Positions 1 to 7,100 are shown, numbered from the stretch's first letter. The stretch is DNA of 19,270 nt from an uncultured Nitrososphaera sp. (GCF_946478925.1 NZ_CAMLDP010000031.1:1-19270), one strand, 5' to 3'. Numbers and translations: made by a program. The notes: generated by a model from the sequence alone, not told the origin.

Positions 1-518
1 TCGCTTTTGTTTCTACGTATGTTATTTTCCTGATAGCATATGTGGCAATATTCTATGATAGTGGCGAAACACCACTAACATATTTTGGAACCCTTGTCAC
101 GATTAGTTCCGTTTGGCTGACAGTCTATATCGCAATTTGGGCGTATCAGGTCGAAAATCAGAAGAGAATACAGCAGGAAGCTGAGAATCAATACTACAGG
201 CAAAATCTGATACACGATCTACATGCCTTATTTTCGATTTTACTTTTCCCTAAGGTGGACATTGAGACTGTCTTCGGGTTTTGCGCAGATATTCAGATGC
301 TTAATCTTAATCCCTATGTCCCACCTCACATCAAGACAAAAGTTAGCATGATAATTAGGACTGCTCAAAAAGTAGGTATGAGTGAAAGCATCATTACTGA
401 AGTTGCCCGAAGAATTGATGATTTGCTAGATACTGAATACATCAATCAAGCAAAAGAAGCGCACGTGATTAGATGGATTCAAGAGATTAGGAATAGTACC
501 GCCAAGGTAAAGAAGTAA
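1..518 (+). CDS. Hypothetical membrane protein, 5' truncated by window edge
   Basis: The frame is open from base 3 to the TAA at 516-518, so the gene starts before the window; the GTG at 42 is only the first start-like codon inside it. Two hydrophobic stretches are visible: one encoded by about bases 3-50 (rich in F, V, I, A) and one at about 72-155 (TYFGTLVTISSVWLTVYIAIWA). They are followed by a charged, probably cytoplasmic helical tail (VENQKRIQQEAENQ...) of about 120 residues ending in lysines. I recognise no family. Base composition is clearly more AT-rich than the neighbouring genes and codon choice is less biased to G/C in third positions, which suggests recent acquisition. No partner gene is visible because the upstream side is cut off. 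Confidence 0.6.
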   Translation, partial: AFVSTYVIFLIAYVAIFYDSGETPLTYFGTLVTISSVWLTVYIAIWAYQVENQKRIQQEAENQYYRQNLIHDLHALFSILLFPKVDIETVFGFCADIQMLNLNPYVPPHIKTKVSMIIRTAQKVGMSESIITEVARRIDDLLDTEYINQAKEAHVIRWIQEIRNSTAKVKK

Positions 519-522
519 GAAA

Positions 523-595
523 CGCCCTCCTTTCGACAATATCGCCCGCCCTTCGACAGCAGGCAAAAACGAAGGAATCGCCCTTGATCTCGACA
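523..595. repeat. Three degenerate 16-17 bp direct repeats
   Basis: CGCCCTCCTTTCGACA (523-538) and CGCCCGCCCTTCGACA (543-558) differ at two positions and lie 20 bases apart. A looser third copy (CGCCC...TCTCGACA) spans 579-595. They fill the gap between the AT-rich membrane gene and the aCPSF1 leader. No coding role is visible. Confidence 0.4.
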
Positions 596-614
596 GAACT
601 AAAGAGCAGTATGC

Positions 615-622
615 TTTTATAT
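615..622 (+). promoter_or_regulatory. TATA-like box for the aCPSF1 transcript
   Basis: TTTTATAT ends 21 bases before an ATG at 642, the spacing seen at other leaderless genes here. Transcription would begin near 640, about 80 bases before the aCPSF1 start, so the aCPSF1 mRNA would carry a leader with a short ORF. Confidence 0.5.
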
Positions 623-641
623 CTGCAAGGTGGAGTTACGC

Positions 642-710
642 ATGACTTATAGCTGGCTTGTGCCGAGGCATTTTCTACAGCACAATACTTGGCATAGCCG
701 GACGAAATAA
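642..710 (+). CDS. Possible 22-codon leader ORF before aCPSF1
   Basis: An ATG at 642, placed 21 bases after a TATA-like box, opens a 22-residue reading frame (MTYSWLVPRHFLQHNTWHSR plus two residues) ending with TAA at 708-710. The aCPSF1 start follows 12 bases later with its own Shine-Dalgarno-like GAGG at 712-715, so both would lie on one transcript. The peptide has two Trp and three His. I recognise no function; it could be a translated leader, an unrelated microprotein or chance. Confidence 0.3.
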   Translation: MTYSWLVPRHFLQHNTWHSRTK

Positions 711-722
711 TGAGGCAAGAAC

Positions 723-2807
723 TTGGAAAAAAACGAAGTAGAGAAATTTGAGGAAAAGCAGGCGCATACCCAGCGAAGGCCATGGCAGGAACAGAGAAGG
801 CCGGCGCAGGCAGAGGCCACCGCTCACGTGGCCAAGGTCACGACAGAGAGCGAGGACGAGGTAGCCAAGATAATACTGCAATCGATACCGGCGGACTCGC
901 AGATAACAAACGTCAGGTTCGAGGGCCCCAACATCGCGCTCTACACGAAAAACCCCAAGTTTGCGCTCACCGAACTGACGTACTACCTTTCTTCCCTTTC
1001 AAAGAGCCTGAAAAAGAGGTTCATAATACGCACCGACCCGTCCGTGCGCCTGCAAGAAGACGCCACGCGGCAGGCGGTGGTGAAACTGCTGCCAAAGGAC
1101 GTGCAGGTGTCGGCCGTGTTTTGCGATGACGCGACCGGCGAAGTGGTCCTTGAGGTGAGCAGGCCGGAGGCAATAGACCCGGCGATGATAGTAGAGATTG
1201 CCAAGTCCACGGGCTGGATAGCCCACACGAGGCGCTCGCCGCACATACCATCTACCAGCATCAACACGATACATTCAACGTTAAAGAACTCTGCAAGGGA
1301 GCGCTCTGATTTCCTGCAAAAGCTCGGCAGGAGGCTGTTCCGTGGCTCGCTCGTAGTCGGCAACGTGTCAGAGAACGGAAACGGCAGGAGCGAGCCGTCA
1401 GACTTTACGCCAAGGCCCCAGCTTTCCCAGAACCGCGAAGAGGTGATGCTGTTCTGCCTTGGGGGAGTAAAGCAGGTGGGACGCTCGTGCTTTATCGTAG
1501 TCACGCCGGAGAGCAAGGTCATGCTCGACTGCGGCATAAACCCGGGCGAGATATCTGGCCTTGATGCGTACCCGAGGATAGACTGGCTCAACTTTAATCT
1601 GGACGACCTTGATGCAGTTGTAATTAGCCACGCCCACATCGACCACCAGGGGTTCCTGCCGGCGCTCTTCAAGTACGGCTACAAGGGGCCGGTGTACTGC
1701 ACCGAGCCGACGCTTCCGCTGATGACGCTTCTCCAGATGGACTCGGTCAAGATTGCAAACTCTAACGGCACGTACCTGCCGTACGAGGCAAGAGATGTCC
1801 ACGAAGTGATAAAGCGCACGATAACGCTTCCGTACGGCAAGCCGACCGACATTTCGCCGGATATCACAGTCACGCTGAACAACGCCGGCCACATCATGGG
1901 AAGTGCCACGGTGCACCTGAACATCTCTGGCGCGCACAACATACTCTACTCTGGCGACTACAAGTATGCACGGACGCAGCTGCTCGACAGCGCCGTGGCG
2001 ACGTACCCAAGAGTCGAGACGCTCATAACAGAAAGCACGTACGGCAACTCCTCGGACGTGATGCCGGACCAAGCGTTTGTGTACAGGACGTTTTCCGAGT
2101 CGATAAACAAGGTGCTGTCGGAGGGAGGCAAGGTGTTGATACCCGTGCCAGCTGTCGGCAGGGCGCAAGAGATAATGCTGGTGATGGCAAAGGAGATGAG
2201 CGAGGGCAGGCTCGTCGAGTCGCCAATATACATCGAGGGCATGATATCGGAGGCAAGCGCGATACACATGTCGTACGCGCACTACCTTGGAGCCGACGTG
2301 CGCAGGTCAGTCTCGCAGGGCATAAACCCGTTCACGTCTGAATATTTCACGGTAATCAGCGGAGGCAAGCGCGAAGAGGCGATAAACGACCAGAACCCGG
2401 CGATAATCATGGCGACTTCGGGTATGCTCGAAGGCGGCCCGTCCGTCGAGTATTTCAAGGAACTTGCGCCAAACCCCAAGAACAAGATAATCTTTGTGTC
2501 GTACCAGATTAACGGCACGCTTGGCAGGCGCGTCCTTGACGGCAACGTGTCGGAAGTGAGCATGATGGACAAGTCGGGGAAGGTCAAGGTGGTGCCCGTA
2601 AGGTGCCAGACGCAGAAAATCGACGGCTTTTCCGGCCACAGCGACTTTAACCAGATAATGAACTTTGTGGCCAAAGTCAAGCCAAAGCGCGTGCTCGTGA
2701 ACCACGGCGAGCGGACAAAGTCAGAAAACGTCGCAAGCGCGATATACTCCAGGCTAAAGATACGCTCCGGCGTCCCGGACAACCGCGAAATTGTCCGCCT
2801 GCGGTAA
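723..2807 (+). CDS. Archaeal CPSF1-type beta-CASP ribonuclease (KH-KH-MBL-beta-CASP)
   Basis: This is the archaeal homologue of CPSF73, a metal-dependent endo/5'-exoribonuclease; family members act in mRNA 3'-end cleavage and transcription termination. The 694 residues read as a charged N-terminal extension (about 1-45), a KH-like RNA-binding region (about 46-185), a metallo-beta-lactamase core from about 240, and a beta-CASP insert. Zinc ligands are visible: HAHIDH at 303-308, H390 (NAGHIMGS), D412 (SGDYKY), then E437 (TESTYG), H639 (FSGHSD) and H661 (VNHGE), so the active site looks complete. The start is TTG with GAGG seven bases upstream; the first ATG at 782 is out of frame. The N-terminal extension is probably somewhat longer than in most family members. 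An oligo-T terminator follows. Confident family assignment. Confidence 0.96.
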   Translation: MEKNEVEKFEEKQAHTQRRPWQEQRRPAQAEATAHVAKVTTESEDEVAKIILQSIPADSQITNVRFEGPNIALYTKNPKFALTELTYYLSSLSKSLKKRFIIRTDPSVRLQEDATRQAVVKLLPKDVQVSAVFCDDATGEVVLEVSRPEAIDPAMIVEIAKSTGWIAHTRRSPHIPSTSINTIHSTLKNSARERSDFLQKLGRRLFRGSLVVGNVSENGNGRSEPSDFTPRPQLSQNREEVMLFCLGGVKQVGRSCFIVVTPESKVMLDCGINPGEISGLDAYPRIDWLNFNLDDLDAVVISHAHIDHQGFLPALFKYGYKGPVYCTEPTLPLMTLLQMDSVKIANSNGTYLPYEARDVHEVIKRTITLPYGKPTDISPDITVTLNNAGHIMGSATVHLNISGAHNILYSGDYKYARTQLLDSAVATYPRVETLITESTYGNSSDVMPDQAFVYRTFSESINKVLSEGGKVLIPVPAVGRAQEIMLVMAKEMSEGRLVESPIYIEGMISEASAIHMSYAHYLGADVRRSVSQGINPFTSEYFTVISGGKREEAINDQNPAIIMATSGMLEGGPSVEYFKELAPNPKNKIIFVSYQINGTLGRRVLDGNVSEVSMMDKSGKVKVVPVRCQTQKIDGFSGHSDFNQIMNFVAKVKPKRVLVNHGERTKSENVASAIYSRLKIRSGVPDNREIVRLR

Positions 2808-2823
2808 AAAACTCTCCACAGCG

Positions 2824-2829
2824 TTTTTT
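2824..2829 (+). terminator. Oligo-T terminator after aCPSF1
   Basis: A run of six T starts 17 bases after the aCPSF1 stop, which fits the oligo-U type of archaeal termination. It adjoins the TATA box of the next gene. Confidence 0.45.
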
Positions 2830-2835
2830 ACCCCG

Positions 2836-2841
2836 TATATA
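2836..2841 (+). promoter_or_regulatory. TATA box of the first zinc-finger microprotein
   Basis: TATATA ends 28 bases before the ATG at 2869, which implies a very short or absent leader. Confidence 0.5.
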
Positions 2842-2868
2842 CAATAGTGTGTGCTGGTGTAAAGTCCG

Positions 2869-3009
2869 ATGGCCATTAGGTACAGGTGCGTCAATTGCAA
2901 CATTGTTTTGTCAGGCGAGGGGGCCTCCAGGCACTACCTTGCAAACCCGACGCACAAGCTCGAAAAACTGCCGCCGCCTCCAAAACCGGTGAAAAGCCCC
3001 ACTAGGTAG
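2869..3009 (+). CDS. C2H2-like zinc-finger microprotein, 46 aa
   Basis: The protein starts MAIRYRCVNCNIVLSGEGA and contains C7-x2-C10-x11-H22-x6-H29, the spacing of a single C2H2-type zinc finger, followed by a Pro/Lys-rich tail (KLPPPPKPVKSPTR). A TATA box 28 bases upstream and third-position bias like the neighbours support a real gene despite its length. A single finger with a basic tail suggests nucleic-acid or protein binding, which is inference. A second protein of the same design lies at 4527-4730. It follows aCPSF1 on the same strand but has its own promoter. Confidence 0.72.
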   Translation: MAIRYRCVNCNIVLSGEGASRHYLANPTHKLEKLPPPPKPVKSPTR

Positions 3010-3070
3010 CATATTACTGCACACACCGGCTGTTGGAAATATATATTATAGAACCACTCGCAGCCGAGCT

Positions 3071-3076
3071 TTTATA
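3071..3076 (+). promoter_or_regulatory. TATA box of the Ala/Lys-rich protein gene
   Basis: TTTATA ends 22 bases before the ATG at 3098, so the mRNA is probably leaderless. A second AT-rich string (AAATATATATTATAG) lies about 30 bases further upstream. Confidence 0.6.
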
Positions 3077-3097
3077 ACACGATTTGGCGCGTTATAC

Positions 3098-3673
3098 ATG
3101 ACAGCAGCAGCAAAGCGTGCAGGCAAGCCAGAGGCTGCATTTGGCGAGGAATTTGACCCGGAAAAGGCAGCCGAGGCGGTAAAAGAAGCAGCAGGCAAGG
3201 TACGCGACGCTTCTCGCACAGTCAAGGAGGCAGTGAGCACGTTTAACGAGAGCGGCGCCATATCTGACGCGGCAGAAGCCGGACGCGATGCGGCGTTTGC
3301 GATGCGCGACACGACGCGCAGCATCAGGAACACTGCAGAGGACATACAAAAGAGCCGAGTCATCGAAGACACTGCCGGCGCCGTAGAGCAGACAGCGTCT
3401 GCGGCAAGAGAGACAGCAGAGCTGGCAGGCAGTATGCCGAGGCGGGTCGCAAAAGCGGCGCCGAAAACGACAAGGGCGGCAAAGAAAGGGGCCAGAGTTA
3501 TCAAAAAGCAGAGCAGAACGACAGTGCGCTATATGAAAAGGATAACCAGAAAAGAAGGCGCAAAGGCGGACCAGAAAATCCGCGGGGCAAAGAAGCACGC
3601 CAGGTCGGTGTCAAAGGGCATGAGGGCCAAGGCAAACGCGGCAAAAAGCAAGGGCAAGAACAGAAGAAGATAG
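3098..3673 (+). CDS. Ala-rich coiled-coil protein with basic, histone H1-like tail
   Basis: The 191-residue protein has two halves. Residues about 18-110 are Ala/Glu/Lys/Arg-rich and form long amphipathic helices with LEA- or apolipoprotein-like pseudo-repeats (AAEAVKEAAGKVRDA, AISDAAEAGRDAAFAMRD). Residues about 113-191 are strongly basic (KAAPKTTRAAKKGARVIKKQ and a C-terminal KSKGKNRRR), like histone H1 tails or bacterial HU extensions. There is no signal peptide, membrane segment or catalytic motif. DNA or RNA binding, perhaps chromatin-associated, is inferred from composition only; a stress-protective LEA-like role is the main alternative. It has its own promoter and converges on the UPF0147 gene. 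Confidence 0.75.
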   Translation: MTAAAKRAGKPEAAFGEEFDPEKAAEAVKEAAGKVRDASRTVKEAVSTFNESGAISDAAEAGRDAAFAMRDTTRSIRNTAEDIQKSRVIEDTAGAVEQTASAARETAELAGSMPRRVAKAAPKTTRAAKKGARVIKKQSRTTVRYMKRITRKEGAKADQKIRGAKKHARSVSKGMRAKANAAKSKGKNRRR

Positions 3674-3737
3674 AGGCCGTCTGCAGTAGAATCCATAAGG
3701 AGAGACGTGCCGCATATACCACAAGGCAGAAAGAGAG

Positions 3738-3756
3738 AATTAAAATTATTTTATTC
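3738..3756. terminator. AT-rich convergent terminator region
   Basis: AATTAAAATTATTTTATT lies between the plus-strand Ala/Lys-rich gene and the minus-strand UPF0147 gene and overlaps the latter's TAA stop. It offers T-runs on both strands for termination. Confidence 0.35.
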
Positions 3757-4050
3757 CCGGATGCTTTCCAGCGTCGACACTACCTGCCACAGCATGGTGC
3801 GTATGTGCGACTGCATCTGCGGGCTCTGGGTCGCGCTGTCAAGCAGGCTTATGGCATTTGCCGCGCGGACTGACACGCTTCCCGATTTTTCGTCCTTGAG
3901 CGCCATCAGGACTTCCTTTATCATGTTGCGGATACTCTTTTGCACGTCGTTATTCTTTGTAATCGCGTCAAGCGTATCGACGGCGCGCGCAAGGCGCTCT
4001 TGGTTCTCTTTTTCCTTCTGCCCCTTCTTTGTTGATGATGAAGATGTCAT
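3751..4050 (-). CDS. UPF0147 family protein
   Basis: The C-terminal two thirds match the conserved archaeal UPF0147 family: a small all-helical protein with a central VRAANAISLLDSATQSPQMQ segment and the ending RTMLWQVVSTLESIRE. The biochemical function of the family is not known to me. From the ATG at 4050 the protein is 99 residues, with a Ser/Lys-rich N-terminus. This ATG has GGTGG eight bases upstream. A TTG at 4080 would add ten residues and lies 25 bases from a TATA-like box (minus strand, TAAAAA at about 4105-4110), so a leaderless longer form is possible. It is monocistronic, in the same direction as the putative winged-helix gene upstream. Confidence 0.88.
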   Translation of the reverse strand: MTSSSSTKKGQKEKENQERLARAVDTLDAITKNNDVQKSIRNMIKEVLMALKDEKSGSVSVRAANAISLLDSATQSPQMQSHIRTMLWQVVSTLESIRE

Positions 4051-4119
4051 CCGTGTTCCCACCAGTCGCCGAGCGTTCAATAGCCTTGCGGTTGCTTTTG
4101 AATGTTTTTATCGTCAAAA

Positions 4120-4458
4120 TCAGTATTCGGAGGCGGCCTGCTCGGCCTGTCTCGCAAGTTCCTCCACGTGCCTCGTGCCCTTGTCGGTCAGTGAAAATAT
4201 CTGCGCGTCGCCGTCCTCCATGCCGTCGGGCAGGCTCGACCTGACGTAGCCCTTTGAAATCAGGTCCTTGAGCGCCACGCGAAGGAGCATCTCGAAATAC
4301 CCCTTGTTGATGCTATAGTTGTACTCGTTCTCGGCCTTTTGCGGCGTCAGCCACATCCTCATCTGGCCAAGCGACGCACCTTCAGAGCCCCGCGTCAGGT
4401 TTGACAGTATTGCCCTTGCGGCAGGCTCGATTTCCATGCCGCAAGTGTACGTGGCCAT
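4120..4458 (-). CDS. Small putative winged-helix DNA-binding protein
   Basis: From the ATG at 4458 the protein has 112 residues. The pattern is ILSNLTRG, then a helix-turn-helix-like stretch (SLGQMRMWLTPQKAEN), a long helix (YFEMLLRVALKDLISKGYV) and a strand-turn-strand wing (DAQIFSLTDKGTRHVEEL). 'FSLTDKG...' is typical of archaeal winged-helix transcription regulators, so DNA binding is likely but the target is unknown. A minus-strand TATAAAAAT box (4496-4504) gives a leader of about 15 bases. A second ATG at 4437 is possible. The same AT element appears to drive the divergent zinc-finger microprotein, so the pair may be co-controlled. Confidence 0.75.
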   Translation of the reverse strand: MATYTCGMEIEPAARAILSNLTRGSEGASLGQMRMWLTPQKAENEYNYSINKGYFEMLLRVALKDLISKGYVRSSLPDGMEDGDAQIFSLTDKGTRHVEELARQAEQAASEY

Positions 4459-4493
4459 CTCATAAATGGCTTTTGCCGCACATGCATACGCAT

Positions 4494-4505
4494 CTATTTT
4501 TATAC
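4494..4505. promoter_or_regulatory. Shared bidirectional TATA element
   Basis: CTATTTTTATAC reads as TTTTTATA on the plus strand, ending 23 bases before the GTG at 4527, and as TATAAAAATAG on the minus strand, placing a start site about 15 bases before the ATG at 4458. One AT box therefore seems to serve both divergent genes. Confidence 0.5.
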
Positions 4506-4526
4506 CGCCGGCAGGCTCTAACGTAC

Positions 4527-4730
4527 GTGGCTCAGGGGGTAGAAAAGCTGCGGTGCAACGTCTGCGACGTGGCAGTCGACGTGGCAAGTGCTAAAGAGCA
4601 CTCGGCAAGTGCGGAACATGCCCTGCGAAAGCAAAAGCTGGAAGGCGACTTGAAAGAGACTGCTGCCAGAAAATACGGCCAGGACAGTTCAGTAGTCGTC
4701 CAGTGGGCCGCAAGCATATACACTGACTGA
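4527..4730 (+). CDS. C2H2-like zinc-finger microprotein, 67 aa
   Basis: The GTG start lies 23 bases after a TATA box. The protein has C10-x2-C13-x11-H25-x5-H31 (LRCNVCDVAVDVASAKEHSA...EH), a single C2H2-type finger, then a Lys/Glu-rich helix and a C-terminal segment ending in WAASIYTD. It resembles the 46-residue protein at 2869 in finger spacing but not elsewhere. Starts further upstream in the same frame would precede the TATA box and are unlikely. Its stop is seven bases from the convergent Usp stop. A regulator or nucleic-acid binder is plausible; no specific function is recognised. Confidence 0.7.
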   Translation: MAQGVEKLRCNVCDVAVDVASAKEHSASAEHALRKQKLEGDLKETAARKYGQDSSVVVQWAASIYTD

Positions 4731-4737
4731 CTAGCTA

Positions 4738-5160
4738 TTATTTCACGATTAGGACTGAGCACTTGGCCTTGTGCAGGACTGTGTTCGATGTGCTCCCAAG
4801 AACCATCTCCTTCAGTTTGCCGTGGCCCCTGCTTCCCATCACTATCAGGTCAAAACCGCCTTTTTCAGAAAACGCGACGATGCTTGCGGCAGGCTCGCCT
4901 TCCAGTATGGCAGTCTCTATTGCAAACCCGAGCTTTTCCGCGACGGCCCTGCACTCGTCGAGCACCTTTGCAGACTCGCTCCGGTATTTTGCCATAGCGT
5001 CGTTGAGCACCTTCTGGGACCCTACGTACACTGTCGGAGGCGTTTCTATGACTTGCACTGCAGTAACGCTTGCGCCTGTCCCCTTGGCAATCAAAACCGC
5101 CTGCTCAAAGGCTTTTGCCGAGTAGGTAGAGCCGTCGACCGGCGCCAGGATCTTGTGCAC
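4738..5160 (-). CDS. Universal stress protein, UspA family
   Basis: A single Usp domain fills the 140 residues, the usual family length. It begins HKILAPVDGSTYSAKAFEQA, with the conserved D of beta-strand 1, and carries the ATP-binding signature G-x2-G-x9-G-S/T at GSRGHGKLKEMVLGSTSN, so it belongs to the nucleotide-binding class. These are cytoplasmic dimeric proteins linked to stress and energy sensing. The start is GTG; TAAAATA at 5182-5188 on the minus strand ends 22 bases upstream, so it is probably leaderless with its own promoter, only 30 bases after the antiporter stop. Confidence 0.94.
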   Translation of the reverse strand: MHKILAPVDGSTYSAKAFEQAVLIAKGTGASVTAVQVIETPPTVYVGSQKVLNDAMAKYRSESAKVLDECRAVAEKLGFAIETAILEGEPAASIVAFSEKGGFDLIVMGSRGHGKLKEMVLGSTSNTVLHKAKCSVLIVK

Positions 5161-5181
5161 GCCTTGGATTACTTGCCGCGC

Positions 5182-5188
5182 TATTTTA
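5182..5188 (-). promoter_or_regulatory. TATA-like box of the Usp gene
   Basis: Minus-strand TAAAATA lies between the antiporter stop (5191) and the Usp GTG (5160), 22 bases from the start. Confidence 0.5.
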
Positions 5189-5190
5189 CC

Positions 5191-6228
5191 CTAGTGGAGA
5201 GTCAGGTCCTGCGGGAGCATGAACTGGATAGCGAGGCTGACTGCGTACAGGATTGCAAGGATTATGCCTATCTTTAGGCCGATCTCTTTTTTGAACATCA
5301 TGGCGACGGCGCCGATTGTCATCACCGTGACCAGTATCATCTGGTATTCAAGGAGCGGGTTTGCTTTGATGTGGGCAAAGAACCCGCCGTGGTACATTGC
5401 GCCAAACACCGCGACTGCAAGCAAGAGCGTGTTGTTCAGTATCTTTGAGCCAAGCACGTTTGCGACTGCTATGGAAGCTCCTGCCGCGCCCTTTCGTGCA
5501 AGAAGTATCATGGATATTTTCTCGGGCATCTCGCCTGCTATCGGGCTGATGATTACTGCAAGGACTATGACTGACACGCCGCTGTCTATCGAAAACCCCT
5601 GGAGCGAGTGGATGAACGGCTCGGCGCCGACGAATATCCCCGCTGTTCCGGCCGCAAACGCAAGGGCGGCTTTTGCCATCTGCTTGTTGCTCACCGGGTG
5701 AGTCTCGACTGCAACCACGTGGTGGTTCCCAAGCTGGCTCTCTACCCGGGCCTTTTGCTTCTCCTTCTTCATCTCCCACAGCGCCATCACGAGGTACGCC
5801 GCAAACATGCCGGCAAAGATGAACCCGTCGATATAGTCATAGCCGTCCAAAAAGAGCGCGGCGCTCACCACCGCCGTTACCAGCAGGAATATCTTGTCCA
5901 GCTTGAACGTTGAAACGTCGATGCCCCTAAGCGGCGCCTTTGACAGGCGCGTGGTGGCTACGATAAGCATGATTGCAAGGCCGAGCGTCATCATGAGCAG
6001 GTTGCTTCCAAGGCCGGCGCCGATTGCCGTGCCGTACGAGCCGGCGGCGGCCGCATAAACGACGATTGCGATCTCGGGGAGCGTGGTTGCGACGCTCAAA
6101 AGGGTGCGCCCGATGAACTTGGCCCCGTACCTCATAGACAGGTGCTCTGCGCCGTACGACAGGACCCAGCTGGCAAGCGTGAGTTCGCCAAGCCACAGAA
6201 GCATCATGAGAAGGTTATTCTCGGCCAA
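5191..6228 (-). CDS. CaCA-family Ca2+/Na+ (cation) antiporter
   Basis: This 345-residue protein has about ten hydrophobic segments and the two inverted alpha repeats of the calcium/cation antiporter superfamily: alpha-1 at about 45-79 (SVATTLPEIAIV ... GAGLGSNLLMM) and alpha-2 at about 227-265 (ISPIAGEMPEKISMI ... ANVLGSKILNN). Both keep the acidic residue (E52, E236 region) used for cation binding. A hydrophilic loop around 153-182 with NHH and HP separates the halves. It would exchange Ca2+ or a similar cation for Na+ or H+ across the cytoplasmic membrane; substrate is not decidable here. The start is TTG, about nine bases after the expected transcription start; ATG at 6207 is an alternative. 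The TATA box overlaps the end of the methyltransferase gene. Confidence 0.92.
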   Translation of the reverse strand: MAENNLLMMLLWLGELTLASWVLSYGAEHLSMRYGAKFIGRTLLSVATTLPEIAIVVYAAAAGSYGTAIGAGLGSNLLMMTLGLAIMLIVATTRLSKAPLRGIDVSTFKLDKIFLLVTAVVSAALFLDGYDYIDGFIFAGMFAAYLVMALWEMKKEKQKARVESQLGNHHVVAVETHPVSNKQMAKAALAFAAGTAGIFVGAEPFIHSLQGFSIDSGVSVIVLAVIISPIAGEMPEKISMILLARKGAAGASIAVANVLGSKILNNTLLLAVAVFGAMYHGGFFAHIKANPLLEYQMILVTVMTIGAVAMMFKKEIGLKIGIILAILYAVSLAIQFMLPQDLTLH

Positions 6229-6256
6229 AGAACAGTAGTTCTCATACTAGTGGAGG

Positions 6257-6268
6257 CAATATAAATCA
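6257..6268 (-). promoter_or_regulatory. TATA box of the antiporter gene
   Basis: Minus-strand TGATTTATATTG overlaps the TGA stop of the upstream methyltransferase gene and lies about 32 bases before the TTG start at 6228. Confidence 0.45.
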
Positions 6269-7099
6269 CGGAGCGGTTCTCTTCTTTGTAAAGACGTACG
6301 GCGTGTCGTGGACCTGCTCTGCAGTCCAGTGCGTCGGAAGCGTCACCACTTTTTCCACCTGCAGGCCATAGTCGCCTATCACTTTTCCCCATCCCCATTT
6401 TGAAAGGTCCCTTGCGTACTTTCTCAGCGAGTGGCTGCCCATGAAAGCAAAGCCTGCCGCGTGTTTGAGCTCCGGCACGGCAAGTATCCGCGCTATTGCG
6501 CTGTTGGCAAGCATCTCGCCCATCTCCGGCAGGCCGGAGATAAAGAATACAGGCGCACTCAGCCCAAGGGAACGGTAGTCAAATTTCGTCGCGTCGGCGC
6601 CCCTTGCGTCAAACTCTACGCCCGTCGCAGAAGCAATCTGCTCCTGCAGCATCACCAGGTTTTCGTCTATCTCTATCCCGTGCGCCCCAAGCCCGGCCAC
6701 CTTGGCGCAGTAGGCAATCCTCCCGTCGCCGGAGCCAATATCCACCACCTGCGAAAAGCCCAGCCTCTTTGAGGCAAGGGCCAGCGCGTACGCCGATAGT
6801 ATCCAGGTCGGGTAGAACGGCTGGTAGCCAGAGTCGTGCTTGATGCTCCCAAGCCAGTACTCGTTGATGTCCCCTTCGTACACCCTGCACGGGACGCCGA
6901 GGAACTGCGAGTCGTGCCACTTGAAGTATATCGGGTTGTTCCTTGCAAAATTATGGAGTGCTGCAAGCGCGTTTTGTTCTATTGGCAGAAGGTCCGAAGG
7001 TGCGAGCGGTATTGCCTCGTGCATAGGGCTCGTGCCTGTAAAGTTCTTGGCAAAGTCGGCCTTGAGCCTCACTATGCCGTCTGCAAGCCTGTCGTCCAT
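6266..7099 (-). CDS. SAM-dependent class I methyltransferase, target unknown
   Basis: The 277-residue protein has a Rossmann methyltransferase core: motif I VVDIGSGDGRIAY at about 118-130, the post-I acidic position in GIEIDENL (141-148) and GADATKFD (167-174). The N-terminal 110 residues (…NNPIYFKWHDSQFLG…YPTWILSAYALALASKRLG) are not a general methyltransferase feature and probably define an archaeal subfamily. Its substrate is unknown to me. The ATG start follows the zinc-ribbon stop by one base, so the two are almost certainly co-transcribed, which hints that the small protein assists the enzyme or that both act in translation or RNA modification (inference only). Confidence 0.85.
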   Translation of the reverse strand: MDDRLADGIVRLKADFAKNFTGTSPMHEAIPLAPSDLLPIEQNALAALHNFARNNPIYFKWHDSQFLGVPCRVYEGDINEYWLGSIKHDSGYQPFYPTWILSAYALALASKRLGFSQVVDIGSGDGRIAYCAKVAGLGAHGIEIDENLVMLQEQIASATGVEFDARGADATKFDYRSLGLSAPVFFISGLPEMGEMLANSAIARILAVPELKHAAGFAFMGSHSLRKYARDLSKWGWGKVIGDYGLQVEKVVTLPTHWTAEQVHDTPYVFTKKRTAP

Positions 7100-7100
7100 A

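Noticed and set aside
1398..2282. Long open frames on the minus strand inside aCPSF1 (also 983-1672 and 2282-2782)
   Set aside because: They are antisense shadows caused by high GC in third positions; their proteins are Arg/His-rich with no family features, while the plus strand encodes a complete beta-CASP enzyme.
3707..4249. 180-codon plus-strand ORF over the UPF0147 gene
   Set aside because: The minus strand encodes a recognisable UPF0147 protein; the plus frame is Ser/Cys/Phe-rich and without signals.
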